Below are positions 34,703-40,642 of a DNA stretch of 40,642 bases, piece after piece. The position numbers and the translations under genes are program-made. The DNA is from Deltaproteobacteria bacterium (GTDB lineage Bacteria > Desulfobacterota > DSM-4660 > Desulfatiglandales > HGW-15). The DNA lies in the NCBI GenBank assembly GCA_019308985.1, contig JAFDHB010000046.1, positions 1-40,642 on the forward strand, read 5' to 3'. Each line of letters starts with the position of its first letter. Position 1 is the stretch's first letter. A model generated the notes under the pieces. That model saw only the letters and a list, made by a program, of their open reading frames with translations. It was not told the origin of the DNA and did not search any database.

Positions 34703-37086
34703 TCAAGAGAGAGCACATAAAGGACGCTATTGATGCCATAGCTAAACGGGATCCTGGGGCAGGCTATTCCTTGTCACAGATGCTGGACCAGGGAATTATA
34801 GACATCCCTTCCCAGCAAGACCGGGCCATCGCCGGCAATCGCCTCTATTTTCTCTTTGGAGGCAGGGAGGTCCCGGTAAACAGATTCGTTTTTTTCAATG
34901 AAGGCATCACCCCAATAGAACAGGCCCTCCTGGTGGAGTATGGGGAGCTGCTCGGCAAAGAGAACCTGAGGCGTGATAAAAGGGACGCTGGATATCGAGC
35001 GATGTCACAGGAGATCCGCGAGGAAGGGCTCCGGTTCATGGTATGCCACGAGATTGATTATGCGATAGAGCGCATAAAGAAGAGGTTCAAAGGCCGGGAA
35101 ACAGTTGCTTCCCAACCCGGGGGCATTGGCCGAGAAGTAGCTGGGATAGAGAATGAAGAAGCCCGTCTCATTGCCCGCCTCGAAAGGATCAAACAGGATA
35201 GAACGCCCCTGGATACAAGAAAATTAAAGGGTGTGTCCTCTGTTTGGTACGAGGGCTTCGTCGGGGGCGATAGAAACGCCATCTTCACCAGTTTCCCCTA
35301 TTGCATGGCCGCCCTGATGCAGGTTGCTGACCTGAAACTGGAATTCTTCCATGTCAGGTTTCTCCTGAACTGCCTTATAAGGGGTCTGGCAAACAATATA
35401 TTTGCATGTCTCGTGGACGAAGGGATCGTGGGGCTGGTCCTCATCGGTGTTGGACGTAAGCCTTTTTACCCGGAGATCGAGATCAAATATATTGCCACCC
35501 TTTCCAGTAGCCCAAACAGCTTGGCGAGAGGGTCTTACCGGGATGTGAAGGGGGTTGGAACTTTCCTGGTTTCAGGGGTGTGGCTGCTGGGCGAAAACGA
35601 GCTTGGGGGTGTGAAGGCCATCACGCTAGATTCAGAGATCGGTGCAAGGGGCTTTTACGAAGCGCTTGGCTTTAAATCCCACGGACTTGCCGGGTATGTC
35701 TTGAAGAGGCCAGAAGGGCTTCTCTTTAAGTCAATCCTTACAACGGCTAACAGGGCGGAACGGCTGACCGAGAGGGCTGTCCGGGACATCAATTCCATTT
35801 TGAGCAACCAGGTCCGACTATTGGGCAAGAAACCGAAAAAGAAAAAAGAAGAAGCGTTGCGAGATATTGCTGTCGCGTGCGTGAGGGAGTGTTTGAAGCC
35901 TGGTTCTCGGCTTGAGTTTGCCCGGACAGCGATGTGGACCCTCATCAAGTGCAGGGAGAGGATACCTGAAGCAGAGGCCCTACTTGAGCTCGGGCTAAAG
36001 CGTATTCCTTCTCTCAGGGCCCCTGATGAAAAGGGACAGCCGGTGTTGGTTGTACAGGATGACAGATTCAAGCTCCACCTTGACGGTATTCCTCACCTGG
36101 AATGCCCCAGGCGAATCGAGGCTACGAATTCCCTCTTGCAGGATCCTTCCATTTACGGGAAGTGGCTGAAAGTAGAGCCCAGACCGGCTTCTGTAGAAGA
36201 ACTCGCTATGGTGCACACGCTGGATTATATCCGGCAGGTAGCCGAGACGGAAGGAAAACCCCTTGCTTCCTTTGATCTCGACACACAGGCCACGGCTAGG
36301 TCCTATGAAGTTGGGCGGCTGGCAGGGGGATCCCTGTGCAACTTGCTTGAGGAAGTCTGTAGTGGAAAGGGGAGACGCGGCTTTGCCTTTGTCAGGCCTC
36401 CCGGTCATCACGCCGGTGCGAACAGGGCCATGGGGTTCTGCCTGTTCAATAACGTGGCCATCGGCGCAAAGTACCTCATAGAAAGAAAGCAAGCGGAAAA
36501 GGTCATGATTATAGACATTGATGTTCATCACGGTAACGGGACCCAGGCCATCTTTTACGATACAGATCGCGTCCTCTATGCTTCTATCCACCAGTTCCCG
36601 GCCTACCCAGGGACCGGCGCCCTGGGAGAGGTTGGAAGGGGAAAGGGAGAAGGATTTACTGCGAATATTCCTCTGAGGAAGGGGTGTGGGGACAGGGAGG
36701 TCTGCAGTACCATACATTTCATCCTTGAGCCCATGGCCAGGGAATATGGGCCGGACATGATTTTGGTGTCCTGCGGCTTTGACCTATATATCTATGATCG
36801 TCTGGGCGGCATGAGAGTCACCCCGGAGGGTTATGCGCTGATCGCCTCATTCCTGGTTCGAATAGCGGACAGGGCGTCCGATGGGCGCATCGTTTTTGTC
36901 ATGGAGGGAGGCTACAACCTGAAAGGAATCAGGGAGTGCGGCCTGAGGGTCATGCAGGTGCTGTGCGGCCTGGCGGCTGTTGATCAGAAAAAGATCGATG
37001 GGATAAGAGAGTCAGGCCGATCAAAGCTGTCTTTCCTGAAAAAGGCGATGGAGATACACAAACAGTACTGGAAGACACTATCCTAG
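34699..37086 (+). CDS. GNAT-like acetyltransferase fused to class-II histone-deacetylase-type domain
   Basis: This 795-residue protein has three parts. Residues 1-170 are unrecognised and largely helical. Residues about 180-345 look like a GNAT domain, with a beta strand IEIKYIATL, the acetyl-CoA loop KGVGTF (284-289), and the closing GARGFYEALGF (315-325) before GYVLKRP. A lysine-rich helical linker follows. Residues about 455-765 form a complete deacetylase: H570-H571 in PPGHHAGANRAMGFCLFNN, zinc ligands D608 and H610 (DIDVHHGNG) and D695 (SCGFDLYIYD), and catalytic Y739 (MEGGYN). Acetylating and deacetylating activities would thus reside in one cytoplasmic chain. It overlaps the histidine-less kinase homologue by 4 nt. 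The deacetylase call is firm; the GNAT call rests on motifs and fold order. Confidence 0.87.
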   Translation: MIKREHIKDAIDAIAKRDPGAGYSLSQMLDQGIIDIPSQQDRAIAGNRLYFLFGGREVPVNRFVFFNEGITPIEQALLVEYGELLGKENLRRDKRDAGYRAMSQEIREEGLRFMVCHEIDYAIERIKKRFKGRETVASQPGGIGREVAGIENEEARLIARLERIKQDRTPLDTRKLKGVSSVWYEGFVGGDRNAIFTSFPYCMAALMQVADLKLEFFHVRFLLNCLIRGLANNIFACLVDEGIVGLVLIGVGRKPFYPEIEIKYIATLSSSPNSLARGSYRDVKGVGTFLVSGVWLLGENELGGVKAITLDSEIGARGFYEALGFKSHGLAGYVLKRPEGLLFKSILTTANRAERLTERAVRDINSILSNQVRLLGKKPKKKKEEALRDIAVACVRECLKPGSRLEFARTAMWTLIKCRERIPEAEALLELGLKRIPSLRAPDEKGQPVLVVQDDRFKLHLDGIPHLECPRRIEATNSLLQDPSIYGKWLKVEPRPASVEELAMVHTLDYIRQVAETEGKPLASFDLDTQATARSYEVGRLAGGSLCNLLEEVCSGKGRRGFAFVRPPGHHAGANRAMGFCLFNNVAIGAKYLIERKQAEKVMIIDIDVHHGNGTQAIFYDTDRVLYASIHQFPAYPGTGALGEVGRGKGEGFTANIPLRKGCGDREVCSTIHFILEPMAREYGPDMILVSCGFDLYIYDRLGGMRVTPEGYALIASFLVRIADRASDGRIVFVMEGGYNLKGIRECGLRVMQVLCGLAAVDQKKIDGIRESGRSKLSFLKKAMEIHKQYWKTLS

Positions 37087-37285
37087 CTTATTGGTATCCG
37101 GTCAGGGTTTTGCAAAGTAGTTACTCCGGCGACCTGTCGTGGCCCGCGGGATGGAAAACAGAGAGTTTCATGAGCAGTAAACTGGCAGTATACACAGCCT
37201 CATTCCTGTTATCCCCCTTTTTTACAAAAGCCTGTGAAATCAGCTTGTTAAGACTTCTCAACAACACACCTCTCCAGATGAAGTA

Positions 37286-37301
37286 TGGCACGCATCTTGA
37301 A
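37286..37301 (+). promoter_or_regulatory. Sigma-54 promoter for the last dCache kinase
   Basis: TGGCACGCATCTTGAA matches TGGCACGN4TTG exactly, with A for C at the end of the -12 element. The predicted start leaves a leader of about 80 nt before GTG 37394. It closely resembles the elements at 29258 and 30583. No gene is visible in the gap 37087-37393. Confidence 0.6.
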
Positions 37302-37393
37302 AAATGATAAATGATATAAGTCCGGGTTTAGAGAGGTTTACTTCGACCCAGATCGGGATATGAGCACGATTGATTTAGCAAGGGAAATTTGGA

Positions 37394-39193
37394 GTGAACG
37401 ATTCCAGCAAATACAAGCGCACCGGGCATAACGGCGAAAACAACTCGTCCCGGAAAGCCTACTATTATCGTAAACTCTTCAAGAGGTTCGTCCTACTGAC
37501 CTTGCTCTGCTCTCTGATCCCCCTGCTTCTAGTGGGATGGGGAATAAACGCCCACTATTCCCGCTTTGCAAAGGACCGAATGACGCTTGCCTTCCGGGCC
37601 AGGGTGGAAAATCATAAAAAGATCATCGAGCTCTTCCTAAAGAATCGCATTTCCGGCCTTCAACTCATTGCGCAGACCCACTCCTTGGATTACGTTGCGG
37701 ACACCGCCAACCTGGCCCGGGTCTTTAAAGTCTTGAATCGCGAATACGGTTCCATAACCGACCTGGGCGTTATTGATGAAAGGGGAAATCACCTGGCTTA
37801 CATAGGGCCCTATGACCTTATGGACAAGAACTACTCAAAGTCCTCCTGGTTTGAGCAAGTAATGAAGAAGGGAGTCTACGTGAGCGACATGTTCATGGGT
37901 TTCCGTAAGGTGCCCCATTTCATTGTCGCGGTCACCCGGTCTGAAAAGCGACAAACGTGGATTTTGAGGGCCACGATTGACACGGACAGCTTCCGGTCTC
38001 TCGTCGAGGATGTAAGGATTGGCAACACAGGTGAAGTCTACCTTGTTAACCGGACCGGCATCTATCAGACATCACCTCGGTTCGACGGAAAGATCATGGA
38101 GAAGGCGCCGCACCCTATTGGGGAGCCCTACGAAGGCATCAAGGTGCTTACCTGGGAAAGGGACACAAGAACCGATGGGACCAAAGCCGAGCGGCAGGTA
38201 GTCGCCCTCACCTGGTTGAAACAGCCCCAATGGCTTCTGGTGGTCAGGCAGGACTATTCCGAGGCATTCAGTGATGTCAACCATGCCAATCTGTCCGCAC
38301 TGATCTTTTTGCTTTTGAGCGCGTGCGCCATTCTGATCGTTGCCCTTTTCATCACCGGCTTTATGATAAGGGCCATAAAGAAACGGGACCTGGAAGCCGA
38401 TCGCCTTAATAGGCAGTTGATGCAGGCAGCGAAGCTGGCGTCCGTGGGTGAACTGTCCGCGGGGGTTGCCCACGAAATAAACAATCCGCTGGCCATTATC
38501 CTAACAGAAAGGCAAATCCTCCTTGATATTGCCAAAGGCAGCTATATCCCTGACCAGGAGTTTGTGAAACAATTCGGCAAATCCATGGCGCAGATAGGCA
38601 CCCAGGTACAGCGCTGCAAGCGGATAACAGAGAATCTGCTCCGTTTTTCTCGGCGCACGAAATCTATTATCGAACCTGTGGACATAAACCTGTTTCTTTC
38701 CGAGATTATCACCCTGATGGAGAGAGAGGCCAAGTCTAACGGTATAGAATTCCGCACCGATTTCGATGAGGAGCTGGCCCCCGTGCTCTCCGACCCTTCT
38801 CAGCTCCAGCAGGTGTTCCTGAATCTCGTCACCAATGCCATTGATGCTCACGACACCAAGCCCTATGGAAGCATTGCTATAGCTACCAGAAAGGAAGCCA
38901 GGGGAGGGGGAACAATCATCGTATTTGAGGATACGGGTTGCGGGATACCGAAGGAGAACATGGAAAAGATATTCGACCCCTTCTTTACCACAAAGCCGGT
39001 CGGCAAGGGGACCGGATTGGGGCTTTCTATTTGCTATAGCATTGTTAAAAGGCTCGGCGGGAACATATGGGTCCAAAGTGAAGTCGGCAAAGGGAGCACA
39101 TTTACCGTTTTTCTGTCTATGGAGCCACCCGGTGATGTGATAAAGGAATACGAAGAAGATCGGGACCGCCTCGCCGCAGGTCTGGATTCTTGA
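37394..39193 (+). CDS. dCache-sensor histidine kinase (paralogue family, copy 4)
   Basis: This 599-residue kinase starts at GTG 37394 behind TTTGGAG. Membrane segments lie at about residues 31-54 and 298-325. The sensor carries DLGVIDERG, AYIGPYDL, GVYVSDMFMGFRKVPHFIVAV and LRATIDT. H360 is present in [15 protein letters not shown], and the HATPase is complete ([36 protein letters not shown]). In its sensor it is the closest relative of the histidine-less copy at 33002, which makes it a useful comparison. It has its own sigma-54 promoter match and is followed by a receiver after 50 bp. Confidence 0.94.
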   Translation: MNDSSKYKRTGHNGENNSSRKAYYYRKLFKRFVLLTLLCSLIPLLLVGWGINAHYSRFAKDRMTLAFRARVENHKKIIELFLKNRISGLQLIAQTHSLDYVADTANLARVFKVLNREYGSITDLGVIDERGNHLAYIGPYDLMDKNYSKSSWFEQVMKKGVYVSDMFMGFRKVPHFIVAVTRSEKRQTWILRATIDTDSFRSLVEDVRIGNTGEVYLVNRTGIYQTSPRFDGKIMEKAPHPIGEPYEGIKVLTWERDTRTDGTKAERQVVALTWLKQPQWLLVVRQDYSEAFSDVNHANLSALIFLLLSACAILIVALFITGFMIRAIKKRDLEADRLNRQLMQAAKLASVGELSAGVAHEINNPLAIILTERQILLDIAKGSYIPDQEFVKQFGKSMAQIGTQVQRCKRITENLLRFSRRTKSIIEPVDINLFLSEIITLMEREAKSNGIEFRTDFDEELAPVLSDPSQLQQVFLNLVTNAIDAHDTKPYGSIAIATRKEARGGGTIIVFEDTGCGIPKENMEKIFDPFFTTKPVGKGTGLGLSICYSIVKRLGGNIWVQSEVGKGSTFTVFLSMEPPGDVIKEYEEDRDRLAAGLDS

Positions 39194-39243
39194 AAAGAGA
39201 AGAAGGGAGGCATTAACCTGTCTCAAGAAAGGAGGGAGTGACT

Positions 39244-39705
39244 ATGCTTGGGGCCAAAATATTGCTGGTGGACGACGAGGTCGTCTTTACTGAAAACATG
39301 GCAAAGCTTCTGTCATCCAGGGGATACAGGGTCACAACGGCCAACAGTGGCGACGATGCCATCGGCATGCTGGGAGATGAAGAGTTTGACGTGGTCGTTT
39401 TGGATCTCAAAATGCCCGGAATGGACGGTCTCAGTGTCCTTAAGAAGATAAAGGAAATGGGTGTCATTACAGAGATTCTTATCCTCACGGGTCAAGGTTC
39501 CATTGACTCGGCACTGGAGGCGATAAAATTAGGTGCATACGACTACCTGACCAAACCCTGCGAGATTGACGAACTTGTCTCCAAGGTTGAAGGAGCATGG
39601 GACAAAAAGGATGAAGAGCTGAAAAAGGATATGCAGGAAAAGATCCAGAGAGTAGTGGAATCCCCTTCGGCGGTCTTCGACGTCTTTCCTAGGAAGAAAA
39701 AATAA
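39244..39705 (+). CDS. Single-domain response regulator
   Basis: This is a 153-residue receiver from ATG 39244, with AGGAGG eight bases upstream; GTG 39238 is also in frame. The acidic pocket is VDDEVVF, the phospho-acceptor is D54 in VVVLDLKMPGMDG, and the rest is LILTGQGSIDSA and YDYLTKPCEIDEL. A charged helical tail of about 30 residues follows. It lies 50 bp after the dCache kinase at 37394 and is its probable partner. No output domain is present. Confidence 0.93.
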   Translation: MLGAKILLVDDEVVFTENMAKLLSSRGYRVTTANSGDDAIGMLGDEEFDVVVLDLKMPGMDGLSVLKKIKEMGVITEILILTGQGSIDSALEAIKLGAYDYLTKPCEIDELVSKVEGAWDKKDEELKKDMQEKIQRVVESPSAVFDVFPRKKK

Positions 39706-39769
39706 GGCGTATACGTCCGGGTTGTATAGGTGTAACTGTTTTGCTCCCTGGAAAACGGCGGTGGGCTAA

Positions 39770-40441
39770 TTACCAGACGTTTTCTTGGGGAAAATCCATA
39801 TGTTCGATGAAATAGCCATTGAAATCGAGGCGAGAGGAAAGCTCGACGTGTTCTATGAACTCCACGAGATCATTGGCGGTTTGCCAGTAATCCTTGCTGA
39901 GCAGTACCATTGAGGCCCCGGTGGTAGCGGCATTGCCCAATGAGGTGATAATGTTCGGGGAAACCATGGGGATAAGGCCGATGCGGACCGCGCTATAGGG
40001 GTTCACGTAGTTTCCGAGAGCGCCTGCAAGGCATACCCTGGTGATGTCCCCGACTCCAACGCCCATCTCGTGCATAAGAGTGCGTATCCGGGCTGCGACG
40101 GCACCCTTTGAAAGCTGAAGCTCGCGAACGTCCTTCTGCGTCAAATAAATGGGCATCTGGTCGTAGCTTTCCTTCTCAGAGGCGATGAGGAAATTACATA
40201 CCCCCGAATTATCTATTACCCTTTCGTTGAGGGCATCTCCAAATTCCCCTTGAGCGTGTTGAATAAGGCCTTCATGGTCAATAATGCCGGAACGCAAGAG
40301 CACGGCAACCAGATCCACCAATCCGCTCCCACAGATCCCCTTGGGCTTGACATTGCCGATGATGTTGTAGCGAAGCAGGCCAGCGTCGATCCCGAATCCC
40401 TCGATTGCTCCGGTTTTTGCGATCATCCGATATGGTAACAC
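39770..40441 (-). pseudogene. RACo-like ASKHA ATPase (DUF4445), C-terminal fragment
   Basis: About 223 C-terminal residues match reductive activators of corrinoid proteins: KPKGICGSGLVDLVAVLLRSG, IYLTQKDVRELQLSKGAVAARI, CLAGALGNYVNPYSAVRIGLIP and GNAATTGASMVLLS. Full-length members have several hundred more N-terminal residues, including a [2Fe-2S] ferredoxin domain and the start of the ASKHA fold. Here homology fades at about 40430 and the frame is closed by a stop at 40465-40463. An IS4-type transposase gene begins 50 bp further right, on the opposite strand, so the gene was probably cut by that insertion. The intact protein would use ATP and a low-potential electron to reactivate oxidised corrinoid methyl carriers. 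Confidence 0.83.
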
Positions 40442-40514
40442 GTTAGGTTCAATATTGTTGACTTAACGATTTACCCATGACACGCTGTGCCGTCCCAAGA
40501 CAGGAGGTGTGGTG

Positions 40515-40642
40515 ATGGCACGGACCCCTGCGGAGCTCCCGAAGGGGAGCCGGATTACGGATTACATTAGCTTGGGCGTGGTTGCCAAGACCTATCCCAG
40601 AGAGAAGGTCGATTCGGTTTTGGCTGCTACAGGGAAAGCGAG
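40515..40642 (+). CDS. IS4-type transposase, N-terminal part running off the window
   Basis: ATG 40515 follows CAGGAGGTGTGG. The visible 42 residues (MARTPAELPKGSRITDYISL, then GVVAKTYPREKV) match the N-terminus of a group of IS4-family transposases common in environmental Proteobacteria. The catalytic residues lie beyond the window. The left end of the element should lie between about 40430 and 40500 but no inverted repeat can be defined from one end. Confidence 0.7.
   Translation, partial: MARTPAELPKGSRITDYISLGVVAKTYPREKVDSVLAATGKA

Noticed and set aside
1..40642. CRISPR array, tRNA, rRNA or riboswitch
   Set aside because: No regularly spaced direct repeats, tRNA-like cloverleaf or rRNA sequence was seen on reading the window.

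Overview
The window comes from a chromosome of about 50% GC with frequent AGG/AGA arginine codons. A C-terminal piece of a soluble-type [NiFe]-hydrogenase, a RACo-like corrinoid-protein activator, an AMP-forming acetyl-CoA synthetase with an AcuC deacetylase, and a large expansion of Cache-sensor kinases together suggest an anaerobic Desulfobacterota (former Deltaproteobacteria), probably a sulfate reducer or syntroph. This placement is inferred from gene content; no rRNA or other marker is present.

Layout. (1) 1-6810: an acetyl-CoA synthetase gene broken by a small internal deletion, a convergent AcuC-type deacetylase, then a Cache/HAMP/PAS/PAS kinase, a GNAT acetyltransferase and a lone receiver. 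(2) 6899-10008, minus strand: the 3' end of a hydrogenase large-subunit gene, its maturation endopeptidase, a receiver and a membrane/GAF kinase, in one tight operon beheaded by an IS630-family element. (3) 10010-11763: the IS630 element and a fragment of a second, IS1634/IS4-like transposase. (4) 12074-23606, plus strand: GAF protein, receivers, two dCache kinases, a soluble receiver-kinase hybrid and two SLC13/DASS-type permeases. (5) 23998-28562: receiver-CBS protein, dCache/PAS kinase, and an NtrC-type sigma-54 activator, the only DNA-binding response regulator here. (6) 28534-31723: a small CBS protein, a CaCA antiporter and a TauE/SafE permease. (7) 32133-39705: receiver-CBS protein, a dCache kinase homologue that has lost its phospho-accepting histidine, a fusion of a GNAT-like acetyltransferase with a class-II histone-deacetylase-type domain, then another dCache kinase and receiver. 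(8) The right edge holds a truncated RACo-like gene and the start of an IS4-type transposase.

How it may work together. Eight kinase-family proteins and eleven free receivers sit in one window, but only one receiver carries a DNA-binding output. Five good matches to the sigma-54 -24/-12 consensus lie in front of the GAF-led operon, the small CBS gene, the CaCA gene, the TauE/SafE gene and the last dCache kinase, so the NtrC-type protein probably controls the island. The recurring parts (Acs, GNAT, CBS, HDAC-type deacetylase) are those of the acs/acuABC lysine-acetylation switch of Bacillus, here interleaved with two-component modules. The most unusual unit is the operon 32133-37086, in which a receiver-CBS protein and a histidine-less kinase homologue are translationally coupled to the acetyltransferase-deacetylase fusion.
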